This document shows, in pieces, positions 5,469 through 12,986 of a stretch of DNA of 33,850 nucleotides. The stretch is taken from IMG/VR virus record IMGVR_UViG_3300031335_000006, positions 1-33,850 of that record; one strand, written 5' to 3'. The stretch comes from a virus. The translations under genes and the position numbers were made by a program. Within the stretch, counting starts at the first letter, position 1; every line of letters starts with the position of its first letter. The notes under the pieces are model-generated. The model had not been told where the DNA came from, made no database searches, and was given only the letters and a program-made list of their open reading frames with translations.

Positions 5469-5494
5469 CGCACACAGCCATTGACACCTGCACA
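5469..5494 (+). promoter_or_regulatory. family A promoter upstream of the RuvC-like gene
   Basis: CGCACA at 5469, TTGACA at 5481-5486, and CCTGCACA at 5487-5494. The sequence after it (CGCAGGGTG then ACGGAACCACGACACGACT) resembles that after the 4776 and 1470 promoters. Confidence 0.65.
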
Positions 5495-5533
5495 CGTCCT
5501 CGCAGGGTGGGGGCACGGAACCACGACACGACT

Positions 5534-6013
5534 ATGACCACACCCGAAAACATACTCGCCCTCGACATGGCCACGACTACCGGATGGGCTGAGCTCCGCG
5601 CTGGTGTCGTATCCTGCGGGCGCGTCAAATTCGCCCGACTGCCAGCCACCAAGAGCCGCGAGCAAGACCACGAGGGCAAGCGTCTGCTCGACTTCGAAAA
5701 GTGGCTCCACGGCGTATTGCGCGACCTACAACCGGCGGTGATCTATTTTGAGGAGGCCATTACCAACCGGCCGAATACTGCCCGATTGCTTTACGGATTC
5801 CGAGCTATAATGATGAGCAGGGCAGCGCATTACAACATACCAGCCGTGGGCTGTCACATCGGCACAGTCAAGAAGTTCGCGACCGGCCGCGGCAATGCGC
5901 AAAAGCACGAAATGGTGGCGGCGGCAAAATCGGTCTGGCCGCACTTGGATATTTGCGACGACAATGTCGCAGACGCTCTGCACTTGCTGAATTACGGGCG
6001 CGAAAATAAATAA
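5534..6013 (+). CDS. RuvC-like Holliday junction resolvase
   Basis: The RNase H-fold acidic residues are in place: D11 in ILALDMATTTGW, E73/E74 in VIYFEEAITNRP, and D142, D143 and D147 in CDDNVADALHLL. This is the phage RuvC-like family, which cuts branched DNA before packaging or during recombination. The 159-residue length is normal. The start at 5534 follows the CACGACACGACT leader; an upstream Met at 5507 is less likely. It lies with methylase, SSB-like and ERF genes in a DNA-metabolism block. Confidence 0.9.
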   Translation: MTTPENILALDMATTTGWAELRAGVVSCGRVKFARLPATKSREQDHEGKRLLDFEKWLHGVLRDLQPAVIYFEEAITNRPNTARLLYGFRAIMMSRAAHYNIPAVGCHIGTVKKFATGRGNAQKHEMVAAAKSVWPHLDICDDNVADALHLLNYGRENK

Positions 6014-6020
6014 ATAAATA

Positions 6021-6048
6021 TGCACAAAAAGACTTGACAACCTGCACA
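6021..6048 (+). promoter_or_regulatory. family A promoter upstream of the 119-aa gene
   Basis: TGCACA at 6021, TTGACA at 6034-6039, and CCTGCACA ending at 6048. The leader 6049-6114 (GCATGTT..TATCG.AGGCAATCAGCC..ACACACAC) is shared with the leftward gene at 3339. Confidence 0.65.
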
Positions 6049-6114
6049 GTCTCCCGCATGTTCTTGTTATCGGAGGCAATCAGCCCGAGACACACACACT
6101 AAAAACTACGAAAT

Positions 6115-6474
6115 ATGAAAATCACATACAAAACAGAGTCAGGCCACAAAGTCGAAATTACAGTTGAGTCTGAGTTTGGACTTAACCTTCAAGGCCGTCG
6201 CCGCACGGACGGCGAAAAACAATTAGTAATTAGCGTAAGCCTTAACGGTGCCGCTCATTACGCACCACAGGGATTGCAAAAGCTTTTAGTCGCTCAGCAA
6301 GGCTGCGTAGCTAAAATTGGTCAAATTGGCTTAAATGCGCATCGTCTAGCAATCGTAGAGTCAATGATTTGCGAAACTAAAGCAGGGTTCAAGGGTCACA
6401 ATGACGCTATCGCCGCGCAAACTCAATATGCTGGCACAGGCGACATAAATAAAGACTTTGGCGTAAATTGCTAA
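6115..6474 (+). CDS. hypothetical protein, 119 aa
   Basis: The start MKITYKTESGHKVEITVESE gives a beta-rich N-terminus. The middle has LQKLLVAQQGCVAKIGQIGL, and a polar tail follows. No family is recognised. The leader lacks a Shine-Dalgarno and is ACTACGAAAT after a CA repeat. Its 5' region resembles that of the gene at 3339, although the proteins are not alike. Confidence 0.7.
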   Translation: MKITYKTESGHKVEITVESEFGLNLQGRRRTDGEKQLVISVSLNGAAHYAPQGLQKLLVAQQGCVAKIGQIGLNAHRLAIVESMICETKAGFKGHNDAIAAQTQYAGTGDINKDFGVNC

Positions 6475-6517
6475 TAATAGCACTCTCCTCAATAACACAC
6501 TTAACCAACTACGAATT

Positions 6518-6733
6518 ATGAAATTTATCCACAAATTTACAAACGGATCACAGTCCACTACTACAGTCAACGGCCTTCGCTACGACGCTAATCGCGCAGT
6601 CCGCGAGTTTGGAAACCGTAGCGAGAACGGAGGCGGCAACGTATTTATTACCACCTCAATCGAAATGATGGAATCAGACGACTGCGTAGTTTTTAGCTGC
6701 ATCGACGGTGATTTTACCAGATTAATAAAGTAA
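6518..6733 (+). CDS. hypothetical protein, 71 aa
   Basis: The protein starts MKFIHKFTNGSQSTTTVNGL and contains SENGGGNVFITTSIEMMESD, probably a small beta-rich fold. It follows the 119-residue gene after 43 bases with an ACTACGAATT leader, and the pair ends in the terminator at 6764. No family is recognised. Confidence 0.65.
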   Translation: MKFIHKFTNGSQSTTTVNGLRYDANRAVREFGNRSENGGGNVFITTSIEMMESDDCVVFSCIDGDFTRLIK

Positions 6734-6763
6734 CCTGGACACAACCCCACTACCCCGCACACA

Positions 6764-6791
6764 GCCTGAGCCTAACCCGCTCGGGCTTTTT
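6764..6791 (+). terminator. intrinsic terminator
   Basis: GCCTGAGC and GCTCGGGC form an 8-bp stem (one G-U) with loop CTAACCC, followed by TTTTT. Confidence 0.8.
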
Positions 6792-6824
6792 GGGTGCCAG
6801 CATTCCGCCAGGCACCAACCAAAT

Positions 6825-7196
6825 ATGAGCACATTTACAATCCAAGGCCGCGTGACGGTCATCAAGGACGAGCAGACGTTCGACAGCGGCTTCAATAAGC
6901 GCGCATTTGTCATTTCAGACGGCGCGGACAAATACCCGCAGGAGCTCGAATTCGAGACTGTGAAGGACAAGACTGAGCTTGTCGCGGCGCTGAACGTCGG
7001 CGATCTTGTTGATATCGGATTCAACCTTCGAGGCCGGGGGTGGAAAGAAAAACACTTCATCAACTTAGAGGCGTGGAAGATCACCGTGCTGGAGTCGGCA
7101 AGCCCGGAACCGCGCACCGAGCAAGCGGCCAAGGCTGCACCCGAAGGCGACGGATTTGACCTCGACGACCCGCTCGACGAGGACGTGCCTTTCTGA
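6825..7196 (+). CDS. DUF3127 single-stranded DNA-binding-like protein
   Basis: The core (TIQGRVTVIKDEQTFDSGFN, then QELEFETVKDKTELV, then NVGDLVDIGFNLRGRGWKEK) matches DUF3127, an OB-fold relative of SSB. The C-terminus is an acidic tip ending DEDVPF, like the DDIPF tail by which SSB recruits partner proteins. It probably coats ssDNA during replication or recombination and works with the ERF protein encoded just downstream. A 6-bp hairpin (GGTGCC/GGCACC) lies in the leader at 6793-6816. Confidence 0.88.
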   Translation: MSTFTIQGRVTVIKDEQTFDSGFNKRAFVISDGADKYPQELEFETVKDKTELVAALNVGDLVDIGFNLRGRGWKEKHFINLEAWKITVLESASPEPRTEQAAKAAPEGDGFDLDDPLDEDVPF

Positions 7197-7252
7197 TCCG
7201 CCTCCGCACCCCGTAACCAACCACAGCAACCACAGCAACCACACCACACACC

Positions 7253-7444
7253 ATGACAGACCAACCAGCACCAACTAAAGAACCCCGCGTCAACCGCGTA
7301 AGGCTCAACACGTTCATAACGCCGACGACCCATTCGACGGTCAAACGGCTCAACCGCGAAGGCGTCGGACGCAGCGACGGCGCAGTCATCGACCTCGCCG
7401 TCAGTGATCTCGCAGACAAGGTAGCCAAAGGGGGCAGCGAGTGA
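7253..7444 (+). CDS. small ribbon-helix-helix-like protein, 63 aa
   Basis: After a polar start, residues about 16-52 (RLNTFITPTTHSTVKRLNRE, then GRSDGAVIDLAVSDLA) have the strand-helix-helix pattern of ribbon-helix-helix proteins, so DNA binding is likely. The leader is a repeated ACC/CAACCACAG sequence with no Shine-Dalgarno. Its stop overlaps the GTG start of the ERF gene. Confidence 0.6.
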   Translation: MTDQPAPTKEPRVNRVRLNTFITPTTHSTVKRLNREGVGRSDGAVIDLAVSDLADKVAKGGSE

Positions 7445-8241
7445 GCGCGGAAACAAAGGCCGGCAAGATCGCCCCCGCGCTGATTGCTATTATGCGCGAA
7501 ATCTCAGCCATTGATAAGGGCGGATACAACCAGCAACAGAAGTTCAAATTTCGTGGTATTGAGCAAGTGCTCAACTGCCTAAACGGCGTTTTCAAAACTC
7601 ATGGCGTAGTTATTCTGACAGACGTGTTAGCTCACAAAGTAAGCGAATTTAAAACAAAGCACGGCACGTCTGGATATCACCACCTGACAGACGTTCGATT
7701 TCGATTTATGGCTGAGGACGGCTCAGAGGTGGCAATGACATCGATCGGTGAAGCGATGGACTACGGCGACAAGGGCGCATCAAAAACGCTCTCAATTGCG
7801 CTCAAATATGCGCTTGTCAATATGTTCCTAATTCCGACTGAGGAAATGGCAAAGGACGATCCTGACGCCACGACTCACGAGGTGGCAAAGTCGCCTGCGT
7901 CAAAGCCAACCGCCCCGCACCCCGCAACCATACCGAAGACGCCCGCAGAAAAAGCCGAGGCATGGGCGGCCAAGCGTGCCGAGCTGAAATGGTTTGAGAT
8001 TACGAGTCCGCTGGCAACGCCCGCGAAGTGGAAAGGCAAGCAGCTCTCAGACATTGCCAGCGACGGCGACATTAAGAGCCTACAGGCAATCAAGACATTC
8101 TTCGGCAAGTCAGAAAGCGCTGACACTCCTGCGCTCACCGGGCTGCTCAAAAAGCTCGACATGGCTTTAACTGAGGCCAAGTCCAACGAGGTGCCGACAG
8201 CTACCGACCCGCAAGGCAAAGAGGTCGATGCCCCGTATTAG
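7441..8241 (+). CDS. erf: ERF-family ssDNA annealing protein
   Basis: The N-terminal domain (residues about 10-140) contains FKFRGIEQVLNCLNGVFK, SIGEAMDYGDKGASKTLSIA and LKYALVNMFLIPTEE, the signatures of the ERF superfamily. These proteins anneal complementary single strands in phage recombination and genome circularisation. A Pro/Ala-rich linker leads to a C-terminal helical domain (residues about 165-255) probably used for partner binding. The GTG start forms a GTGA overlap with the upstream stop. Confidence 0.92.
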   Translation: MSAETKAGKIAPALIAIMREISAIDKGGYNQQQKFKFRGIEQVLNCLNGVFKTHGVVILTDVLAHKVSEFKTKHGTSGYHHLTDVRFRFMAEDGSEVAMTSIGEAMDYGDKGASKTLSIALKYALVNMFLIPTEEMAKDDPDATTHEVAKSPASKPTAPHPATIPKTPAEKAEAWAAKRAELKWFEITSPLATPAKWKGKQLSDIASDGDIKSLQAIKTFFGKSESADTPALTGLLKKLDMALTEAKSNEVPTATDPQGKEVDAPY

Positions 8242-8262
8242 CTGAGCATAGACATCCCGACC

Positions 8263-8281
8263 GTATCCAATACTCAACTAC
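8263..8281 (+). promoter_or_regulatory. family B 19-bp motif
   Basis: GTATCCAATACTCAACTAC, 9 bases before the ATG at 8291. Confidence 0.65.
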
Positions 8282-8290
8282 ACTACGAGC

Positions 8291-8446
8291 ATGAGCGACC
8301 AGATCCCCAAGACCACATCACCCGACAAGGTGCAAGCGGCGAAAGATAAGAGCTTAGCCGAAGCCGCGCAGACGATCAGCCCACGTACTGCGCGGCTGGG
8401 ATGGATGCCGGACGAGTGCCGAAATTTCGAGGAATGGGACAGATAA
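8291..8446 (+). CDS. small hypothetical protein, 51 aa
   Basis: The peptide begins MSDQIPKTTSPDKVQAAKDK, continues as an Ala-rich helix, and ends in an aromatic/acidic tail (LGWMPDECRNFEEWDR). It starts right behind a family B motif with the CACTACGAGC leader. No family is recognised. Confidence 0.6.
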   Translation: MSDQIPKTTSPDKVQAAKDKSLAEAAQTISPRTARLGWMPDECRNFEEWDR

Positions 8447-8460
8447 CTGTTCTCCGACCT

Positions 8461-8484
8461 CACACACACACACACACACACACA
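8461..8484 (+). repeat. CA dinucleotide repeat in leader
   Basis: About twelve CA units lie just before the start at 8495. Shorter CA runs lie before the starts at 3339 (minus), 6115 and 10378. Confidence 0.85.
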
Positions 8485-8494
8485 CGAAAACGAA

Positions 8495-8830
8495 ATGAAA
8501 ATAAAAGAGCACATAAAGGAAATCATCAACCTCATCGCCAGTTCAATTATTGACGGAGATTACGAAGTTGTCCAGTTTACAGATCACTCAATAAAAATTG
8601 AAATTGACGAATCGAAATTTGAAATATGGACAGCTAACGGTGCTGAATACTTAGATTTTTGGGAATCTAAGGGTATGTTTGGCGAGGCGTTTGGCGACGA
8701 GTCAACGCGCAAGAAAATATGGGATTCGCTCGAATCTCACATACAGCTGCACCGCGCAACGACACTAAAGGACGAAAAGCTGGCAACTATTGCGAAGCTG
8801 CAAGCTGAACTCTCCGACCTCACCACATAA
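8495..8830 (+). CDS. hypothetical acidic protein, 111 aa
   Basis: The N-terminal helix (MKIKEHIKEIINLIASSI) is followed by a strand-rich, acidic middle (YEVVQFTDHSIKIEIDESKF). A C-terminal charged helix (TLKDEKLATIAKLQAELSDL) could form a coiled coil. No family is recognised. It reads into the next gene after 8 bases. Confidence 0.7.
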   Translation: MKIKEHIKEIINLIASSIIDGDYEVVQFTDHSIKIEIDESKFEIWTANGAEYLDFWESKGMFGEAFGDESTRKKIWDSLESHIQLHRATTLKDEKLATIAKLQAELSDLTT

Positions 8831-8838
8831 GGCACATA

Positions 8839-9720
8839 ATGAAAAAACCACACGAAATCACGATCCCCGAAATCGACGAAAGCGCACCGCTCGCCCTATT
8901 TAATGGCGACCGGCTGAAACTGGAGATCGATAAGATGGAGCTAGAAATTAACTCCCTTGTCCTCGATCCAACCAACCCCGCAGAGCACAAACACTATGGC
9001 AGCATCAGTCTAAAGATCGGCAAGTTCTTCGCTGCCATTGACCGAGCTGGAAAGTCGCTAGTCGATCCGCTCAAACAGGAAGCTAAAAAGGTTGACGCTC
9101 AGCGCAGCATTGCAAAGAGCCGAGGCGCAGAGCTCAAGGCTGACTTCCTGTTCCCGCGGACGCAATACGACGCCGAAGTCGCAGCACACGCCAAAGCGAT
9201 CACGGACGCGCTGGAGCTGATGCAGAACGGGCACCACCGCGTCGGAGAGTTTCGGACTACAACGCTTGCCGAGTGGGACGCGCATCTCGCAGCGATCAAC
9301 GCCGTCGAGCTGTCGGAGTCGTTCTTTGGCGATCGCCTAGCCGACGCTCGTGAGCTGCAAGGCACGGCCATCGAAATGAACACGGCACGCCGCGCTAAGT
9401 TTATCGAAGATCAAGCCGCACTGGAGGCCGGACGCGCCGCCCTCAAGGTGCAGCAGGACGCCGAGGCAGCAAAGCGCCATGCTGAGCGCGTAGCGGCGCA
9501 GGAAAAGGCTAAGGGTGATGCCTCGCCCGCAAGGCCGCAAGAGGCAGCGAATCCTTTGTCACTGAGAGAGTGGGAATCAAGTATGGAATTACTCGTAAAA
9601 AATGCAAAGAATAATATTTACGGGCATCTTGTAGCTTACGGAATGCCCAAAGAAAGCGCAATTAAGTTCATCGACGCGATCGCCGATGGACTTACTGAGC
9701 ACCTGAAAATCGTAGCTTAA
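8839..9720 (+). CDS. large helical (coiled-coil) hypothetical protein, 293 aa
   Basis: Most of the protein is predicted helix with long charged heptad-like stretches, e.g. LKLEIDKMELEINSL and FIEDQAALEAGRAALKVQQD. A C-terminal domain (SLREWESSMELLVKNAKNN, then DAIADGLTEHLKIV) is separate. Coiled-coil proteins of this kind (DUF1351-like) often lie beside recombinase genes, so a role with the ERF protein is possible, but no family can be asserted. Confidence 0.7.
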   Translation: MKKPHEITIPEIDESAPLALFNGDRLKLEIDKMELEINSLVLDPTNPAEHKHYGSISLKIGKFFAAIDRAGKSLVDPLKQEAKKVDAQRSIAKSRGAELKADFLFPRTQYDAEVAAHAKAITDALELMQNGHHRVGEFRTTTLAEWDAHLAAINAVELSESFFGDRLADARELQGTAIEMNTARRAKFIEDQAALEAGRAALKVQQDAEAAKRHAERVAAQEKAKGDASPARPQEAANPLSLREWESSMELLVKNAKNNIYGHLVAYGMPKESAIKFIDAIADGLTEHLKIVA

Positions 9721-9770
9721 TCAACCAGCCGACGCGCACCCACAGCACGCGCCAAGGCTCAATCAACGCT

Positions 9771-9789
9771 GTATCCACAATCCCACTAC
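9771..9789 (+). promoter_or_regulatory. family B 19-bp motif
   Basis: GTATCCACAATCCCACTAC, 2 bases before the ATG at 9792. Confidence 0.6.
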
Positions 9790-9791
9790 AT

Positions 9792-10325
9792 ATGGAAATA
9801 CTAAAATTCATACTCAAACCGAAACTCGTGCTTTCAAAGATTAACAATGACTCTGACCAAGGCGAGGAAACCCGCACGAGCGAGTCACCTGAAAAGCCGA
9901 TGGACGAATGCTTCACCGCAATGCAAGCGCTCTCTGACGTTGTAATCAGCGTGCTTGAACTGCCCACCACATACGCGGGCAAGAAAGGCGAGGAAACCCG
10001 CACGAGCGAGTCACCTGAAAAGCCGATGGACGAATGCTTCACCGCAATGCAAGCGCTCTCTGACGTTGTAATCAGCGTGCTCTTCAAGAAAGCGCTCCGG
10101 AACGGCAAGACGCACAAAGGCGAGACCCCGCTAATCCAGATCGACGAGCCAGCAGGCTCGGAGAAAGAAGAGCGCGGACTTGCTGCGGGCGAGGCGGCAA
10201 CTTGCAACCAGGCGATTGCCGCTGCTACCCTGTATATCGCTGGCACACGCCAACAGCAGACGATGGAGGGGATGATGATCGGGCGATTTGACCCCGACCA
10301 AGAAGACCTCGGCCTAGAAGATTAA
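9792..10325 (+). CDS. hypothetical protein with exact internal duplication, 177 aa
   Basis: No family is recognised. The segment GEETRTSESPEKPMDECFTA plus MQALSDVVISVL occurs twice, 42 residues apart, with identical DNA over 97 bases. After the repeats the protein has a basic stretch (FKKALRNGKTHKGE) and a helical C-terminus (AATCNQAIAAATLYIAG). Without the duplication it would be about 135 residues, so this copy looks recently enlarged, unless the assembly added a unit. Confidence 0.65.
   Translation: MEILKFILKPKLVLSKINNDSDQGEETRTSESPEKPMDECFTAMQALSDVVISVLELPTTYAGKKGEETRTSESPEKPMDECFTAMQALSDVVISVLFKKALRNGKTHKGETPLIQIDEPAGSEKEERGLAAGEAATCNQAIAAATLYIAGTRQQQTMEGMMIGRFDPDQEDLGLED
9859..10081 (+). 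repeat. 97-bp exact direct repeat, unit 126 bp
   Basis: Bases 9859-9955 and 9985-10081 are identical. The offset of 126 bases keeps the reading frame. Confidence 0.95.
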
Positions 10326-10335
10326 CCTGTGCGCG

Positions 10336-10356
10336 GCGCAAGTCCGACCCTTGCGC
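10336..10356 (+). repeat. hairpin related to 3053-3075
   Basis: GCGCAAG and CTTGCGC form a 7-bp stem around loop TCCGACC, just after the stop at 10325. The element at 3053 has the same layout with an extra T-A pair in the stem and the loop TCCAGCC. Confidence 0.55.
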
Positions 10357-10377
10357 TGCCACCAACACACACACACC

Positions 10378-11172
10378 ATGACTACGATCCACGAAGAATC
10401 CCGCGAAGTATGCAAACGACTTGCTCGGAGGTATAATGCCAGTAAAGACGAACTCGATAAACTGGCATACAATACACTGATTAAGGCGATAAAGCTAATA
10501 CCAGAGCGCAAAGCTGGCGGCCTACACCCGTTTCACAGCACTCTAATCAAGGGGCTCACCCCGAATTTTGACCCAAATGTCAAACGACCTGAGAGCGAGA
10601 CGAAGGCTTGGAAAAAGATCGAGTCACACGTTACTGCAACGGGCGCGGAAACCGTGCGCATGTTTATGCGGCTCCCGAAGCCGAAAGCGAAAGCAAACGG
10701 CGACTCATACGATGACCATCTGAGCAAGCGCCCTAAGTCTGCACAGCGGCTAATCAACGTCTACGCGGACATCCTAGCAACCGCAGACGACTATTTCAGA
10801 TTGCACCCGTCCAAAGGGCGGGGCCGCAACTCCACAGCGTCGAACACGCCATCCGCACCAGCCGACTGGGTTGACCGCGTGCCGGGCGGCTGGAAGCAAT
10901 TCGCATGGGTGGATTTTTGTCGCAAATACCCGACCGAATCAGCGCAGGTATTGCGCGGCGAGGATTTGACTGTCGGATTTGAGGAATGCACGCCTGCCGA
11001 TTTAGACGCGGCCTTACGCGGCGAGGGCATTGAGTTTAAGCCGCTGACGAAATGGCAGAAGACTGAGCAAATCGCCAGCCGGCTACGCAAGAACCAAGAT
11101 GACGAGGCGATGCAGTATGGCCGCGCTGAGCTAGAGCGGCGTGATGGGGGCGCTGTGACGAGCGGAATTTAA
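10378..11172 (+). CDS. hypothetical protein, 264 aa
   Basis: No family is recognised. The start at 10378 follows a CA-repeat leader; longer frames begin inside the hairpin. The N-terminal part is helical and basic (SREVCKRLARRYNASKDELD). A basic Lys/Pro stretch (LPKPKAKANGDSYDD) precedes a mixed C-terminal half with GGWKQFAWVDFCRKYPTESA and a final charged helix. The basic regions suggest contact with DNA or RNA; it sits between ERF and NinB-like genes. Confidence 0.7.
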   Translation: MTTIHEESREVCKRLARRYNASKDELDKLAYNTLIKAIKLIPERKAGGLHPFHSTLIKGLTPNFDPNVKRPESETKAWKKIESHVTATGAETVRMFMRLPKPKAKANGDSYDDHLSKRPKSAQRLINVYADILATADDYFRLHPSKGRGRNSTASNTPSAPADWVDRVPGGWKQFAWVDFCRKYPTESAQVLRGEDLTVGFEECTPADLDAALRGEGIEFKPLTKWQKTEQIASRLRKNQDDEAMQYGRAELERRDGGAVTSGI

Positions 11173-11176
11173 TATT

Positions 11177-11494
11177 ATGGATAAAAACGAAACCGAAACG
11201 AAGCCAGAAACCACAGCCAAACAAGAGACTAATGGGGATTGCCCAGCCGCATCTTGTGTTCGGCTTTATGAAATAACCGCGATGATCTCTCGTAGCGTGG
11301 TCATTGCGGCCACTTCAAAGCAGGACGCTCTTTCCCATGTCGAAACATGGGAAGACGCATGGGAGGCAGTCTCTGAACTTATTGGAGTTAGCGATGTTGA
11401 TCTCAATAATGTCCGCGATGTGAAAACGGACAATTGGAACGATGAGGCTAACCAAGCTACTTGCGCTGCTAACATCCTTTTGCGCGACAGATAG
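11177..11494 (+). CDS. hypothetical protein, 105 aa
   Basis: The first 25 residues are polar (MDKNETETKPETTAKQETNG), followed by a compact alpha/beta-like part (SCVRLYEITAMISRSVVIAA) and a Trp/Asp-rich C-terminal half. The leader TTTAATATT before the ATG is identical to that of the major capsid gene. No family is recognised. Confidence 0.65.
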   Translation: MDKNETETKPETTAKQETNGDCPAASCVRLYEITAMISRSVVIAATSKQDALSHVETWEDAWEAVSELIGVSDVDLNNVRDVKTDNWNDEANQATCAANILLRDR

Positions 11495-11499
11495 ATCTC

Positions 11500-11967
11500 A
11501 TGACACCAACCAAACAGACCTACCGCGTAATCCTACGCACGCCCCAAGACGTAGCCCGCACGCACGCGATCATTGACAACGCGCAGGTGAGCACCGACAC
11601 ACCTTACGAGGTCACGATCAAACCGTATGAGCTGACGCGCTCGCAGGCTCAGAACCGGCTCTACCGCAAATGGCTGGCGATCATCTGCGAAGAGACAGGG
11701 CAGGACACCGACAGCCTACACTTGCTCTTCAAGGAGCGCTTCTTAGTGCCGCTACTATGCGCCGCAGACGATACGTTTGCTGACCGCGTGCAGGCGGTCA
11801 AACAGCTACGGCGGGACGGGGCGCACGAGATGGCGGACTTCGCCAAGGGCATCATACTGGACTACGCCAGCACCACGTCCCTGAAAGTGCGCGGAATGAC
11901 AACATACCTTGACAATGTTTCGGTATTTGCGGCTGAATTGGGCATCACACTTTCGCAACCAGAATAA
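11500..11967 (+). CDS. ninB: NinB-like recombination protein
   Basis: The pattern EVTIKPYELTRSQAQNRLYR, then KWLAIICEETGQD, then a C-terminal RGMTTYLDNVSVFAAELGI matches the NinB/YbcN family of phage recombination factors, which bind ssDNA and help annealing-type recombination. The length of 155 residues is close to lambda NinB. It follows the previous gene after 5 bases and completes the set ERF, SSB-like and RuvC-like. Confidence 0.8.
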   Translation: MTPTKQTYRVILRTPQDVARTHAIIDNAQVSTDTPYEVTIKPYELTRSQAQNRLYRKWLAIICEETGQDTDSLHLLFKERFLVPLLCAADDTFADRVQAVKQLRRDGAHEMADFAKGIILDYASTTSLKVRGMTTYLDNVSVFAAELGITLSQPE

Positions 11968-11986
11968 TAACCACCAACCAACACAC

Positions 11987-12415
11987 ATGATAGACGAAAA
12001 CACGAAACTAGAACACGGCGGAAGCGTCAAAATATCGGGTTTATGGCACGCCGTAGGAAGCTCGGCGATGCCAAGCAAACTTTGGTGTAAAATCGGAGAT
12101 TTCCGCTATCCACTACGTCGAATGCTGTCGATCATCGAGGCTTACGAGCCGCCCGCACCGCCGCCGTTTAACTGGTCAACAGGCTGCGCAACGTTTGGCG
12201 ACGACATCAACGCTGCGCTAACCGCTCAGCACGGCGACCCGACGATCCACACGTATGCGGGTGAGGATGCAGAGCGGTATGGGCTGGCTGCGGGACATCG
12301 CGTGCTGGCTTGGCACTCTGATGGGAAAGGGTGGGTAAGGGCGAACCTCGAAATATTAACGCGTGGCACCCAATGGCGCAAGCAGCCCGCAGCACCGCAG
12401 GAGGCGACACCATGA
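11987..12415 (+). CDS. hypothetical protein, 142 aa
   Basis: The start at 11987 follows a CAACACAC leader; upstream frames run through the NinB-like gene. The protein has LWHAVGSSAMPSKLWCKIGD near the start, a Pro-rich spacer (EPPAPPPFNW), and a C-terminal part with AAGHRVLAWHSDGKGWVRAN. No family is recognised. Its stop overlaps the next start (ATGA). Confidence 0.65.
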   Translation: MIDENTKLEHGGSVKISGLWHAVGSSAMPSKLWCKIGDFRYPLRRMLSIIEAYEPPAPPPFNWSTGCATFGDDINAALTAQHGDPTIHTYAGEDAERYGLAAGHRVLAWHSDGKGWVRANLEILTRGTQWRKQPAAPQEATP

Positions 12416-12591
12416 GCGCGCTACCGACCGAGGACGGCTACTACTGGGCTAAGCTTGATGATGATGAACCTTGGGAAGTGATCGAAATATGGGACGGCCT
12501 CTCGTTTCGCACAGCGTCTACTCGCACAGAGACCGAATTCCACGAAATCCACCCAACCCGCCTCACCCCACCAACCCACACCACACCATGA
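12412..12591 (+). CDS. small hypothetical protein, 59 aa
   Basis: Reads MSALPTEDGYYWAKLDDDEP, then WEVIEIWDGLSFRT, a pattern of small phage proteins with a YYWAK.....W.V core. GGAGG lies 7 bases before the ATG, a rare clear Shine-Dalgarno in this genome. Both ends overlap neighbours by 4 bases (ATGA), so translation is coupled. Confidence 0.7.
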   Translation: MSALPTEDGYYWAKLDDDEPWEVIEIWDGLSFRTASTRTETEFHEIHPTRLTPPTHTTP

Positions 12592-12851
12592 GCAAACTAA
12601 AATACACAGCCTGTCAGCGCGTGAGATTCACGGCGTGCGAGACACTACGCGAGGGCGTGATCGACTTCGCCGTAAGCTACGGCACCGCAGACAACCTCTA
12701 CGACATACAGGACAATCACGGACGCATGTATCACGAGGTGCCAGAGGTGCAGGTGCATGGGCTGGCCGTGGTAAGGGAGCCCGACGATCTCGAAAAGGCA
12801 GTGCTCGACTTCGAGGGGCTCATTGACCAGCTGAGAGGGGGGCAACTATGA
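12588..12851 (+). CDS. hypothetical protein, 87 aa
   Basis: The protein is probably a small beta-barrel followed by a helix: KYTACQRVRFTACETLREGV, then SYGTADNLYDIQDNHGRMYH, then a C-terminal DDLEKAVLDFEGLIDQL. The middle resembles short SH3-like folds. No family is assigned. It is coupled to its neighbours by ATGA overlaps. Confidence 0.7.
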   Translation: MSKLKYTACQRVRFTACETLREGVIDFAVSYGTADNLYDIQDNHGRMYHEVPEVQVHGLAVVREPDDLEKAVLDFEGLIDQLRGGQL

Positions 12852-12973
12852 GCACGCCATCGTTCGCGGTCAGTGCCGCGCCTCCGGTGGTGACGCGGCA
12901 GGAGACCACTCAATCCGCCACACAGTCAACGCGTTACGCCGCCTCGCCCCATTATGAGCTTGACGGATTCTGA
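12848..12973 (+). CDS. small hypothetical protein, 41 aa
   Basis: The ATG overlaps the previous stop. The product is Thr/Ser/Ala-rich (MSTPSFAVSAAPPVVTRQET) and ends YAASPHYELDGF. It is the last gene of the rightward early block; a promoter-like TATAAT follows at 12981. No family is recognised. Confidence 0.55.
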   Translation: MSTPSFAVSAAPPVVTRQETTQSATQSTRYAASPHYELDGF

Positions 12974-12986
12974 GCGGCGTTATAAT
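12960..12986 (+). promoter_or_regulatory. candidate promoter before the packaging genes
   Basis: TATAAT is perfect at 12981-12986. TTGACG at 12960-12965 gives a short 15-base spacer. It lies just upstream of the 270-base gap before the small terminase gene. Confidence 0.45.

Noticed and set aside
6722-7456. Long leftward open frame (244 codons) opposite the DUF3127 and ribbon-helix-helix genes
   Set aside because: The opposite strand carries recognised proteins, and the leftward product is Cys/Ser/Trp-rich low-complexity sequence without a family.
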